DNA of 64,000 bases. Source: Margaritispora aquatica. Lineage: Eukaryota > Ascomycota > Leotiomycetes > Helotiales > Discinellaceae. The DNA lies in NCBI GenBank assembly GCA_007644065.1, contig VJWN01000008.1, forward strand, positions 1,056,411-1,120,410. Reading direction: 5' to 3'. The position numbers were made by a program, and so were the translations under genes. The stretch's first letter is position 1. Every line of letters starts with the position of its first letter. Below are positions 1-12,200 of the stretch, one piece after another. Under the pieces are notes generated by a model. It ran no database searches, was not told the DNA's origin, and saw nothing but the letters and a program-made list of their open reading frames with translations.

Positions 1-1040
1 GGCAACCACAAGTACAGAGCTACAAGATTTGAATAGAATCCTAATATCCCAAATTGCTTCTAGGCCAAGTTTTGAGCTTCATGCGTATTAAGTTTGCTCT
101 ATTTCTCCCGAACTACCGGAATCATCGAACCGACAGAATATTTAGTGCTAGAAGCTTCGAAATTTTGTAGAAGATGACTTGCCACTACTTTCTACTTCCG
201 TGGTTAATGGTTACGTACCTTCACTGCCGAGAATAAACAAACCCTCGCTTCTGTGACCAAATTAAGTCTAGTCGGATCCTTCCATCAACGTTTTTACCCC
301 AGAAAGCTCACCGGATAAAAATACAATACCCCAGGAAATGCACCTTTCCCCATGATTGCCAAGAGAGCCTCAAGGATTCCGGGTAATTTCCATTGGCGGC
401 ATAGAGTGCCGGGTGATCACTTCCGCTTAAAGTCCCAGTCTTTTCTCAGCCCAAAAGCCCAAATATGCTCACGAAGGGGATAGGGTCACATTCACCAAAT
501 TTCAGAATAGCATTCAACTCAACAGCAATTCAAAATATTCAAATGAATAAAGGCCCATCTGTAAGCGTCGTATCCCATCAATCATATCATTAGAAAGAGT
601 TGCAGTACACCAAATTCATCAACACAGAGAGTGTCCAGCTGATTGTGGAGACCAAAACCAGTATTTTTCAGACCTTCGAATTTATGTTTCAGGCTATAAG
701 ATTCGCATGTTTCTGATTTAATTCTCCGTCTCTTTGCTTCAGCCCGCTGCTAAGCATGGACAATTGCCGTCTCCTGGTCAAGTGCCAAGTAATAAGCCCT
801 CCCCCGCATAGCCAAGCTTCTTTAATCTACCCTGGGTAATTTTCCATCCTACCATTAGGCACACGGCGTTTCAGTGAGCTTTTTTGAGCTATGAACAGTC
901 CTGAATAATTTCTAAGTTGTGAATACACGTGTGATGGATTTATTTTGTGCTGAAATAAATTGAAATTTGCAGCTGACCAGTTTGACAGTGTTCATTCGTG
1001 GGAAATCAATCGAGGAAATTAAGATGCAGGAGATACGTAC

Positions 1041-1113
1041 TCTCTCTCTCTCTCATCAGAGGCAACGAGATGACTTGTGTTATAGTCGTCTACATTGATT
1101 GTTGATCTATAAA
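1041..1113 (+). promoter_or_regulatory. Core promoter region of pectate lyase gene
   Basis: A CT-dinucleotide tract lies at about 1041-1053 and a TATAAA box at 1108-1113, about 90 nt before the pectate lyase ATG. CT-rich stretches and a TATA box at this distance are common in strongly induced fungal genes. The transcription start is inferred to lie between the box and the ATG; it cannot be seen directly. Confidence 0.4.
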
Positions 1114-1203
1114 GACGAGGTCCCAGAACCATCAAGAGATTCTTTCACCACCCCAACAAGCTCCTTCAACAAACACCTCAGCCATTGCCTTCAGCTCGCA
1201 ATC

Positions 1204-2793
1204 ATGTTGTCTCGATACGCTCTTGCCGCTCTGCTCCCAGTTGTTCTGGCATGTACCAACCCTGAGTCCAACTCATGTGCTTCTTACATCTCGGCTTCCG
1301 GTTCGTCCATGTGCAACAGATTCACGCAAACTGTTACAACTGCTACCACCGGTCTTCCTACCCCAGTGGCTTCTTACTGCTCAAGCAAGCCAGCTGAGAT
1401 TTCCAAGGAATGCAGCTGTTACTACACAGCTGGATCGGTTGCTACCACCACGTAAGTTGTTATGTTTTCGCCTCCACCAACCTCGCTTAATGGTCATTTT
1501 GTGGAGTTATAATGTGTCTTGAATCTCCCCTCTACCGAGACTCAAGTACCCCCCGCACCAGATGAAATGAATAAAGCAAGCAAACTGACTCAGCTTCTTC
1601 CAATTTTCAGTGCCAAGGTTACCACAACCGCGAAAACCACCTCGACCGCTAAGGCTGCATCAACCTCCGCTGCAGCAACTGGAACTACTGGCACTTGCGG
1701 TACACCAAACTACTCTCTCTACGGTTATGGAGCTGGAACCACCGGTGGTGGTTCCGGATCAGGAACAACTGTCACAACTTGCTCAGGCCTCACCAGTGCT
1801 GCCGCTGCAGGAGGTGTGATCGTCATCTCTGGCATCATCAGTGGTTGCGGTGTTGTTGATCTCATTGGCGGTACCACTGTCAAGGGTGTTGGAGCAAACT
1901 CTGGTAAGAGAAGTAGTGGGGTTTGAAAGATATATACTAACACTCGCTTAGGTCTTACTGGTGGTGGTTTCCGCATCAAGGATGCAACCAACGTCATCCT
2001 CAAGAACCTTAAGCTTCACGATCCTCAGGAGGGTGATGATCTCATCCAGATTCAAAAGTCCACCAAGATCTGGGTTGATCATTGCGATCTGTCTTGCGAG
2101 GGTATTACTGGCGACAAGGACTACTATGATGGCCTGTAAGTATCCCCTTTACTCGATCAATCATTGGGCCATCATCCTAACACTCATAGTTTGGACATCA
2201 CACATGCTGGAGATGGAATCACCGTCAGCTGGACCAAGTTCCACGACCACGTATGTACAAGAAATAATGAGCAATCCTACTTATTCACCTGCATTGTGCT
2301 GACTCTTTGAGTAGTGGAAGGCATCTTTAGTCGGACACTCCGACAGCAACTCTGCTGAGGATACCGGCAAGCTTCACGTCACCTACCACCACAACTACTG
2401 GAGCAACATCAACTCCCGTACCCCATCCATCCGTTTCGGTACTGGCCACATCTACAGCTCCTGCTACGAGAATGTTCCCACTTCTGGAATCAACTCTCGC
2501 ATGGGAGCTCAAGTCTTGGTTGAGCAAAACTACTTCCTGAACGTCGCCAAGGCTATCATCACCGACTTGGACAGCGACACGGATGGTTATGCCGTTCAGC
2601 GTAACAATATCTTCTCTGGCAGCACCACTGAGATCACCCAGGTTGGCAGTCTTACCACCGTTCCATACACCTATGTGTGAGTATCCTCTATCCTCTGACA
2701 TTGAATTACAACTGACATCTCGCTAGTATGGACGCTGCCTCCTGCATCTGCGCCCATGTCAAGGCTTATGCTGGAACTGGAATTGTCAGCTAA
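1204..2793 (+). CDS. Secreted pectate lyase, polysaccharide lyase family 1
   Basis: Secreted enzyme that cleaves de-esterified pectin by beta-elimination with calcium, acting on plant cell walls. Six exons: 1204-1451, 1611-1903, 1952-2135, 2190-2250, 2315-2676, 2727-2793, giving 404 residues. The start is the ATG at 1204, followed by a signal peptide (MLSRYALAALLPVVLA). Residues about 17-75 form a Cys-rich segment ending in KECSCYYT, then a Thr/Ala-rich linker, then the PL1 beta-helix. Family motifs are WVDHCDLSC, the Ca-binding region near DGLLDITHAGDG, and YHHNYW followed by RTPSIRFG, which carries the RxPxxR catalytic arginine. The Cys-rich N-terminus is extra compared with minimal PL1 enzymes. 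Pectate rather than pectin lyase is favoured by WVDHCDL and RTPSIR, but no assay evidence exists. Confidence 0.93.
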
Positions 2794-3616
2794 ACATCTA
2801 GACTACTCGGTATGAAGTGTATATACTTATCTCACTGTCTATGAGAGCTGTATATATTGGGGGTGTCAAAAAGTCGTGTCATTGGAGGACGGGTGGTACC
2901 GCCTTGTGGGTGGATGGTGGCAGCTTCTGTTGTGCAAGAATGTTGAGTTTCATTCATCGTGAATTTTCACCATGGCATCTTCTGCATTCTATTCTAGCTA
3001 AATATTGAAAATTGGTTTGTTGTTGAACCACAATCTACTGCCTTGGGGTGAATTCGATATGTGCTTCTGTTGACTTTGTGCTTGATTCGAGTGGGGTAAT
3101 TGTTGCCAAGCTTCAAGAACTCATATCATAGCCCAGAAGTTTTTATCAATCACTTCATGGATGGGCTTGGGTCATCACAAAGGTGGTATACAGGATGGTT
3201 CCTCAGGTGGCTTCGGACTAAGTACTGCTCCTCAACGTGGATATTCTTGAATATATCTTATGAGATGCGAGGAACACCGAGTTTTACCGTCCATTGGCGC
3301 ATGTTTGGCTAAATATGTCGTAATTAAGCTTCGGGGGTCAAAATGTTTCACTAGGTTGACTGACTTGGATTTTGGTCATGTGTAAGTTAGGAGATAGCAG
3401 GTCGAATAGTGATTATACATTGTGTCACGGTGCATATTAACATGTAAGAATCATATGTGATGCTTGGACGAGTGTATTACTCTATCAATTCCATTAAGAA
3501 CTCCACAAATCATCATATTGAAATAAACTATAATATGCGATGCTGCTAAGATCAAAGAGGCCGAAAATCACAATAGTAAAGGTCCCTGACTACAGCTACC
3601 CTAAGTTTTGGACACA
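2794..3616. other. Convergent 3' intergenic region
   Basis: This 0.8 kb lies between the convergent pectate lyase and FAD-oxidoreductase genes. It presumably holds both 3' UTRs. The reading frames in it are short, overlap on both strands and show no family resemblance; no repeat or RNA gene is seen. Confidence 0.6.
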
Positions 3617-5478
3617 CTAATTCATTTTCTGCTTTCTTCGCTTCTGTTCAGAGCTGTAAATCCACCCATGCGAGACAAACAAGTACTTGCTGAAGAAGTC
3701 CTCCGCAAAGTCATCAAACTTTACGTAGTCAGCACCAAGACGATAGGCTGCTGCAATACCCGCAACACAAGCGAGCTCGTGCATGTTCTGCGACTCATGG
3801 TCAGTATTTCAAGAAGCTGAAACGAAATAATAGCGAAGACTTACAACGAGTGTCCAAGATCCCGCAAACAAAGTGTTGTTTTTCCCGTTTATAAACATCA
3901 TGCCTGTTACTATCAGTACCAAGTAACATTTTTAGAATACGTAGGTGCAAACCTGGTACAACTCGAACATAATGCTGCCACCTATGACCCAGCTGATGCC
4001 ACCACTTCTTTTCTATAATCTTACTTTCATCGATCTCGTCTATTGTCCAAAGTTGACTGTTCTCCTTATCCAGAAAGATGCTTTGGAATACATGCCTATC
4101 AAAAGGAACTGGGCAAGTCTCATGCCCTTCGCGAAATTGATGCTGGTAATTCGAGCAATCAAAGGACATCTCGATCTTCTGTGGGTCTTGATCATATGAC
4201 TTGGTGAAATACATAGGTCGAAATCCTGGAGCCTCTTCATCCGGTCCTCGCTGCTCTCCCTTGGAAAATGCAATTTGGTCTTTTTGGTCTTTTGATTTAG
4301 GTTTCGCGCAAAGCTCGGACGAGAACGTAGTCTCGTAATGCTTGTTGAAATAATCGTGATCGGAATGCGTAATTGTGATATCATTGTAAAAGCTTGCACC
4401 TCCGAGTACAAAGCGCTCTTTCAACGTTGAGGCTTTACCCAGGATTTTGAGGGCATCGTCGGCCAGTACACACATCACTAGCTCGTCAAAAGTTTCAGTC
4501 CTCGAAGATGGTCCAGTGTGAGTTCCCTGTCGGTTTTTGGCATCAGGATCAAATGGTCGCGTAGAAAGAATAACACCTTTGCTGTTCCGCTGAACCACTT
4601 CGGTGACATCCGTTTGGAGACGAATATCGACTCCCTTGGATTGAAGGTCATTTCTCCAGTCCTCGTAGAAGTTGTGCAAATTAGGAAATGTTACCATCGT
4701 AGGAAGGTTCGGCAGCAAAGTTTGGGAGTCGTAATCCCAAAGCTTCATATTAGGGTCGTCGAAGAGGCGTTCTAGAATTGCACAGGCAACATTCGCAGTT
4801 TGATTGCCAGTCCCAAGGAATAGAGCAATTAAAGGATAAACCATTTTATCGCCAAAATCTTTACTGAAAAAGAAGATTCGGAGCATGACTTTGACGGGAA
4901 CAAGACCTAAGACTGGCATCGTCCATTTGATGAGTTTGAGTACTATACCGAACTTCTTGATATCTCCCGAGAACTGATCCACAAGGTTGCTTGGAAAGCA
5001 GTTGGTCCAGAATCCATCAGGACCCTTACCGAAAGCTACCTGAAGTTTGACTTCCTGTGGCTCATGGCCATACTTCTTGAAGAAATTGAATGTGTGTTTA
5101 AAGATCTACAAATGGTTAGGATTTTACGTGATCCGTTGGACAAAAACCTACAGGCGAGCCTCCTTGTACCCCATCATTCATCCATTCTGCACCATACTTC
5201 TCCTTGTCAAGAGATATGGATGTTGCTTGACCACCTGTGACTGCCATTCGCTCAATTATCGTCACTTTGAATTTATTTGGATGCTGAGCGAGAGTCGCAG
5301 CACATGACTGGAAAATTTTAGCCAAAGATTACTTTCGTATTTACACATGTGGCCGAGGTATGATCAAGAAATTAGTCGCATCTAGAAAACAAATCTAAAG
5401 AAGGTGAACGGGGTTCCTCACCATTCCAGCGGCGCCAGCCCCGATAATTACCACGTTCTTCTTCATCTGTCCGGTCAT
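3617..5478 (-). CDS. FAD/NAD(P)-binding oxidoreductase, amine-oxidase-like
   Basis: Predicted flavin-dependent oxidoreductase of unknown substrate. Five exons on the minus strand: 5478-5422, 5307-5152, 5105-3953, 3903-3845, 3787-3617; 531 residues. The N-terminus reads MTGQMKKNVVIIGAGAAGM, a Rossmann dinucleotide-binding fingerprint (GxGxxG), followed by an acidic residue in TIIERMAVTGGQATS that would bind the ribose. A C-terminal FAD-contact segment near NTLFAGSWTLVNMHE and an alanine-rich helix complete the fold. It resembles fungal proteins annotated as NAD(P)-binding Rossmann-like or flavin-containing amine oxidoreductases (COG2907-like). The true start could be the in-frame second Met (MKKNVV, 5466). 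I considered oleate hydratase (MCRA) but did not recognise its signatures. It shares a 0.6 kb divergent promoter with TDP1. Confidence 0.85.
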
Positions 5479-6092
5479 CTGAACATGCGATCTGAATCAT
5501 GAAAATGCCAGATAATTTTCCTTGAGAAAGTATTTCAAAACAATTGTTGATACAGTTGTTTATGTGGTCTTGCTGTTGCGCATAGACTTAGCTCATATTG
5601 AGATTAGAGATAGTAAACGTCATGACTTGGGCAATGTGAGTCGTCACGAGTCACCAAATCTCGCTAAATTTCCTCAACTGAATCGCTCGGCCGGAAGTGG
5701 GACTTGAGGCACCTGGGTATTTCTTCACCATCCTTCATCTTCATCATCGAGAGCACCATCACCGCCTCACCACATCGATTCGATACTCGAGATTGGCGGC
5801 TAACTTGAAGCCTGTATTCTGCACTGAATTTATCAACCCCAGTATATAAAACTTTGTCGTAGTGGAACAGGGAGGCGCGCGTCAATCTGCGAATAACGCG
5901 TTGGCCCCAAACCTTATTTCAACGCCACATCACATGATATGCTCAGCTCTTCGAGGTTGTGATCAACAGATCAAGTTCCTACCTAGGTAAGTAAAGAATT
6001 CGACCATCTACATAGCAGATCTGATTAACTAAAACTCTATCAGATTAGCTGAATACCAAACTTCAGATAGGATTTGAGGTCAGATATCAAGA
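5479..6092. promoter_or_regulatory. Divergent promoter between oxidoreductase and TDP1
   Basis: These 614 bp separate the start codons of the minus-strand oxidoreductase and plus-strand TDP1, so both promoters must lie here. No clear TATA box or repeated motif is seen. Co-regulation is possible but is only inferred from the arrangement. Confidence 0.5.
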
Positions 6093-9000
6093 ATGGCAGA
6101 CAGCGATAGTGATGCGGATTTCAAACGGGCTGTCGCCTTGTCTTTGGAAGAGAGCAAACCAAAGTCTCAAAGCAATTTTCGGCCCTCTTCAGTGAGAAGT
6201 GCTGTCATTAGTCTCGTGAGCGATGATGAAGATGACGATGATGACCTAGATGCTCCTGTGGCGAAAAATCGACTGATCATGGATATCAAGACGACACAAC
6301 ATCCTCGGGACAAATCGAAGACAGCTAATACTAATCAGAATGAAGTTCAATCGACCCAAGCAGATAGCATTCTACGTTCCTCGGAAACAACCTCCTGGAT
6401 AAAGCAAGATCCCGCGTCCACTTCATTGCTGGGCGGTCTAGATCGAAAGAAAATGGAAGAAGAAAGACTTGCACGTGCAGCTGCAAGAAAGAAGAAGATC
6501 GAGGCAGAACCTTCGGGGCTGGTGATGGCTAAGAGGAAAGCCTCGGAATCACCTCCGCACCAGAGAATCAGCAAGAAGCAAATGGTAGATCAATTATCAG
6601 AATTCCCGGTATCACTGTCAGGCAGGCCTCTCGCTGTTCCAGGATCTAGGCCGGCAGAGCGAAAGGTCTTCGAGAATGTCTACACATCAAGACGCTCTGA
6701 AACAGAGCCTGTACCGACAGAATTCGATTTCAGGAAGCCGTTTACATCGCACAAGGAACAACAGCAAGTATTAGCAGCATCAGGAGTCCAATACCCAGAT
6801 GGTGTTATCAAGAAGACATGGGTGTATGGCTGCCCACGGTTAGGCGATGATATTAAGATAGAAGAAGTCTTCCAGAAAGGTGCTTTAGAATTGGCTGTAT
6901 TGAGTGCATATCAGGTAGACTCTCAATGGGTCATGTCAAAGCTGGACTCCAAGACTAAAGTGGTTATGGTATTGCAAGCAAAGACAGAGCAGGAGGTATG
7001 TGCTATTCGTTTTGTTATGCCGCAAAAAGTCCTGCATATGATCTATTGCTTTGATCGGAAATGTAACTTATAGAAGAGGTCCTCTTTTCAGAGTGCTCTG
7101 CATGCTAATGATTACTAGAAGCAGAGAATGAGAGCTGGTTCGGACGAGAATTTTCGGTTTTGTTTCCCGTCAATGGAAGGTCAGATCAATTGTATGCACT
7201 CGAAGCTACAACTCCTGGCATATCCTACACACCTCAGGATTGTTGTACCAAGTGCGAACTTGGTCCCTTACGACTGGGGAGAGACTGGTGTCATGGAAAA
7301 TGTAAGCAAATTGTGCCACTTAAAGCAATAATTTCCTTGTCACGTCTTGGTGTTCGATCTCGGATTTTGGATGAAAAATTTCACTCATATGCTCTACTGT
7401 ACCCACTCAACAGCCTGGAAGCTGATATTGGCAGATTTGTTTCTTGATCGATCTTCCTAGAACTCCTCTTGGCAACACTACAGAGCTCACGCCTTTCGGT
7501 GCCGAACTGCTTTACTTCCTCGGCGCATTGGGCTTAGACAAATCTCTTATCAACAGCATGAAGAACTTTGATTTCTCTCGAACATCTCGCCTCGCGTTTG
7601 TTCATACCATGTAAGCTAGCACATGCTAATTTGGGAGTCGTCGCTTGATAAAATATATCTCTAACTTTGACTTTAGCGGAGGATCTCACAGCGGAGACTC
7701 TTGGAAACAGACTGGGTATTGTGGCCTAGGTACTGCTGTCTCAAGACTCGGCTTGGATACCGAACATGCTCTTAACATAGACTTTGTGGTATGCTGAAAC
7801 ACTCCTCTCATGGCACGTGAACTCTATCCTGACAATTGTAAGACTGCTTCTTTGGGTGACATTACTGAGGATTTCATGAAGCGTATGGTTTTGGCAGCTA
7901 AAGGTAAGAAGCATACTGACCCCATTTCTTGGTTTTGCTTGGTGGGCTTGTGATCTGGCACACGTGGGCACTATTCTTCGAAGCATTGGGTAGAGTCACA
8001 AAAAACTAGGAGGGCCACAATATTCTTGCACTAAGTCACAGGTTTTGGCACAGTGCTAACGCGCTGACATCTACAAGGTGATGATGGCACAACAGAATTT
8101 GATTGGCGGACCGATAAAAAAACCTCAAAGAATCGGACTGGGGAGGTAAGTGCAACAGAGCAAAAACTTTCAGATGAGGTACAAAACAGGTGCCGTATCT
8201 ATTTTCCCCTGAATGAGACTGTTGCGCGATCTAGAGGCGGTGTCGGAGTAAGTGGGCTTGATATCCTTCCCTGACGACTACGGGCGTGGCTAATTTCTGA
8301 TTGAACACAGGCTGCTGGTACGATATGTACACAATCTCGGTGGTATGATTCGCCTAGCTTCCCACGCTCTCTCATGCGCGACAACATGAGCGTTCGCGAT
8401 GGCATTTTGATGCACGATAAAATCATTTATGTGAGACACAAAGATCCAGCTGGCAAGGCTTGGGCATATGTTGGCAGTGCAAATCTTTCCGAGAGCGCTT
8501 GGTAAGCTCGAAAACCACTTTCCTTCACTCGACAATTCTTACGATCCTCCATTCTGCCCTGTCCATGTCTTTGGACTCCTGCTTCAGACTGGTGGCGATT
8601 ATCTATTTTACAGTTTAGCCCTTGTCTCTGTGCCTGCCCTTGTTACTTACTACCTCCCATGACGACCAAGTTGGTGCGGGGATATGGTTTATTGCATTTT
8701 GCTGGGAATTTTCCGACCTGCCAATTCGCCTTCAACCTAATTATCCCTCAAGGCGATCACCATGACTGATAACGGGCCCGAGGGAAATTTGAGCGATGAA
8801 GGGTAGTCCCGGATGAATTAATAAGAGATCCTTTGTACAGGCATTGATACGATGTCCCTATTTAGCATTTGAGAAAGTCCGGCCGGCTCACCGGGCAAAT
8901 TGTGAATCATTTGAGAATTTCTGCTAACAGTAGTCTTCAGGGGTCGGCTGGTCAAAGACAGGACAAGCAACAAACCTAAGCTTAACGCCAGAAAGTAAGT

Positions 9001-9298
9001 TGCTCATGAGAGAGGACAAAATACCCACCCCGTCTCATCGTTCGTCGTCCAGTCTTGGGTATTACCGACCAGACGACCTTACTGTTTTCAACGTCTCACA
9101 AACCGACGAACTGATGTGTATTACAGCTGGGAGACAGGAGTTCTTTTCCCTGTCGAACGATCACAGATCCCTGCCTCCAGTTCCGCGAATCGTGGAGAGC
9201 TGGGCATGGACATATTCAGAGGTCAAATTCCAATCCCAATGACCGTACCGGGTCAAGTATATGAAACCCGTCGACCTTGGTTCTACTCAGAGGTATAG
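6093..9298 (+). CDS. TDP1: Tyrosyl-DNA phosphodiesterase 1
   Basis: Nuclear repair enzyme that hydrolyses 3'-phosphotyrosyl bonds left by stalled topoisomerase I. Nine exons: 6093-6995, 7119-7301, 7435-7610, 7677-7788, 7843-7903, 8078-8247, 8311-8501, 8941-8994, 9127-9298; 673 residues. A ubiquitin-interacting motif (DADFKRAVALSLEES) sits at residues 8-22, followed by an acidic, disordered region. The two HKD motifs of the phospholipase D superfamily are complete: H328-x-K330 with N348 (PSANL), and H570-x-K572 with N593 (GSANLSESAW). The C-terminus RRPWFYSEV matches the family. GAGGTAAGTG at 8143-8152 looks like a donor but the frame reads through it, so I kept it exonic. The intron after SANLSESAW (8502-8940, 439 nt) is far longer than the others, and the exon after it (54 nt) carries GRLVKDRTSNKPKLNARN. 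Confidence 0.93.
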
Positions 9299-12200
9299 CT
9301 ATGTACCAGAATTGGGAAGTGAGTAGACGCCGAGCGAGCCTGAATTTGGTTCCTCGACAATTTAGATATTTGAGAAGTATCATGTACACGGCATGAACAA
9401 CTTGCGCTGAAATGAAGCGGCAGTTGGAGGAGGGATGCTTGGCTGTGAATATGGCCTGAGGTTTGAACTATGGGCCTGGCCATACCAAGCCTTTCCTAGG
9501 CGGCGAAGCATAGACATAGGTCGAAAATGGGTATACTTTCCCTCGATTGGACAGCGCATATGTGATAAAACAGTGATCTTCTGAACATGGTGTGCGCCAT
9601 GACTCGATGGTGACATTTTCGCCGATAGTGGTAATTCACCAACGCTAGGTGAGTGTACTCACACTTTACAGACAAAGCATTTTCCAACGCAGGATACACA
9701 TGTAACAACAACCGCAGATTACAAATTTCTGCACAGCTGGGGTACAACAAAGTAAACCGACTCATGGAAAAAGCAGAGCAAATTCAATTTTCACCAAATG
9801 CAGGGCTGATCGATCAAGCTTATGCATAACATACTTCAATTCTTGTAAGTATCGCAACAATCATTAAGCCAAAAATGGTGCTCATTTATTCTTGGTCCTT
9901 GGAGATGACAGAATGTATCTTGCTTGACATCTTTGCAACACTGTAATGCAAGGAACTGAACCTTTACACCCTGTTACGGCACCGGATACCGAAGCTTTCC
10001 GAACTCAATTTTGACTGTACCAGGAGGGAAGAAGACCAGGTCTTATGTTCGTCCAACCATCATTTGTCGAATTTTAGTTTATACGAAGGCTCCAACGCGT
10101 TATCTGCCACATTGATGACGAATGGGGAATTTTCCGAGAAGCCTGAGCTTGGGTATCGGTAGAGCGTTTGGCAGGGATTGTGCTGGATGCTTTCTGGCTG
10201 CTTGTTTCTCGCACTTCAACCTAGTTGTGCCTCAGACAAAGCGGAGAGATTTTTTTTCAAAAACAAGCCACGTTCGTCATCCTCAGAGGGAACAGTGCGG
10301 TGTCTACCAGCAATATCGAAATGCTCTTTGCCTTGGCAACTGCTATCTTGCGTTGTTCTTGAGGCGAAGCTCTGGGCATGATTTCGAAGAGACTCGAGAT
10401 CTCAGCTTCACTCTACGGGTTACAATGAGTTAGACACCCGGCGACCCCGGACTCAGTTCTCTCAATCTTAAGTGTTCCAGCACAGGGCTTTCCTGGTTAC
10501 AAGCATCCCACAAGGTTGAAAACATGTGATTCTTGAGGTCTGAACGCAGAGGAAACAATTTACGAGGAGTTCGTACTAGGAACGAAAGTGAGCCAAACTT
10601 AACCGCTGTTAGAGAGGTGTGGGAATTGTCTCGTGACCTTTAGAAGGTCCACAATCTTCCAAAACAGGCCAAAATGTCCGATCGTCTAGTTTCCCACCAC
10701 TCTCGACCCTTTCTGTGTTTGGGGTTTGCCTACAAATCTCTACAGTGACACCAACATGAAGACTTTGGAGTCTGAGCAATTTTCGATATTTCAGGTTTAG
10801 CAAATTATAATCGCCTATGTTGATCAGCTCCCGTCACTCAGGTTGATGGCTCTCATGTGACTTTCAACAGAAACAGAAAGCGAGCGAAGAGAGTCCGGTG
10901 AAGTCTCGAATTACGGACATCAAGCTCTCTGCTTCCCACCCGCGGTCGTACGGCATATTATGAGTGCGGCAATCTTGCAGTGCCTTGCAGTGCGTCCATC
11001 CTCTGACACCTACATAAAAATCGTGAGCGTTCACAGGATTGGCGCTCTGAGACAATGTTTTGGTGGAAAGCCAGGTTCTACGGTTACTATTCCACGCTGA
11101 TGATACCAAATCTCCACGTTTATGTATTATCTTCTTTTACAATACCTCAAACATCAATCACCAGGAGATAGAATCAGGTCTCAACGAACTAAACCTTCAC
11201 ACATCGGAGTATGCAAAGCTATGCTGACCAAAAGCCTCAAATTCAACACTGAAAGCTGCAAGGTCTGTGTCACCTCCTGATATTTATGCTCAAAACCCAG
11301 CTTGCTGAATTCGATCTCCAGCCGCCCAACGGTCTGTAGCGCAGTCTTTAGCGTCGCCCATCACGACCGCACGTGCATTTACGCCGTCCACTTCTTCTAG
11401 GAAGTAATATTGCTAGCTTCCATCTGGGAAAAGCGGTCAGGATTCAGCTCATACCTTAGGCACGGGTGCGTATGGCTTATCTCAATGGCGTTTGGATCTA
11501 CGCAATTGCACATTACTGCTGAGTGTTGATCACCAGTGAGCGGGAAATCTGTTTATAACTGCAACTCTTGGACTTTGGCGATGGAAAGCTAAAAACGAGC
11601 TATGTATCCTTTGAGAAACATGCTGTTTTTAGTTGAAAGCCAAATATGCGACATAATGCGTCTCTCCTTTACAAATTTGCTATTGATTAGCAGCTGTACA
11701 CGTACAGTAAACTTGTTAGCATCACGAACAACACTATAATCTTGCTGGTTATGCCTAACACCATGAGAACAGGCCGTGGGACGCTAGCACAGTCTTCGTG
11801 GCTTTTGGTCATTTCTTAGCTAGGTCCGGAAATGGGCGATTGCATGCGCGAAAGAGTGCAGACTTTTGAGGAATGGAGTGTGGGCTCCTGCACAGGTTCT
11901 TGCTGCACCAAGCCTCACAACTGATGTTCTGAATATTCGGATTTCCCTCCTCCTTGAACAGTAATGCTAAGTATTTCGAACGAATTGATACCTTCGATTT
12001 CAAGCACAAGATCTTCACTTCCCAAAGTCAAACAATCTTGTGGGGAATTAGTTTAGTTCGGAGCTGTGGAGGAACGAACCTTCGATAGACCCGGAAGCAT
12101 CTTTAAGATTCTGACTTTGATCGGTCAAGAGCTGTCAAAGTCTTTAGACTGAAACTTATATGATCATGGTTCGACGTCTAAAGAAGATTAAATCAACCTC

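Noticed and set aside
3617..5478. Oleate hydratase (MCRA) as identity of the FAD protein
   Set aside because: The N-terminal fingerprint and the C-terminal GSWTLVNMHE segment fit the Rossmann/amine-oxidase-like fungal group better; I did not recognise oleate-hydratase signatures.
8146..8167. A GTAAGTG...CAG segment in TDP1 that looks like a tiny intron
   Set aside because: The frame stays open through it and joins TGEVSATEQKLSDEVQNR to the conserved IYFPLNET block. Splicing at the nearby CAGs breaks the frame or hits a stop, and 22 nt is too short for a fungal intron.
12168..12190. GGTTCGACGTC resembling a tRNA T-loop
   Set aside because: The flanking bases do not pair into a T-stem and no acceptor or anticodon arm can be drawn around it.
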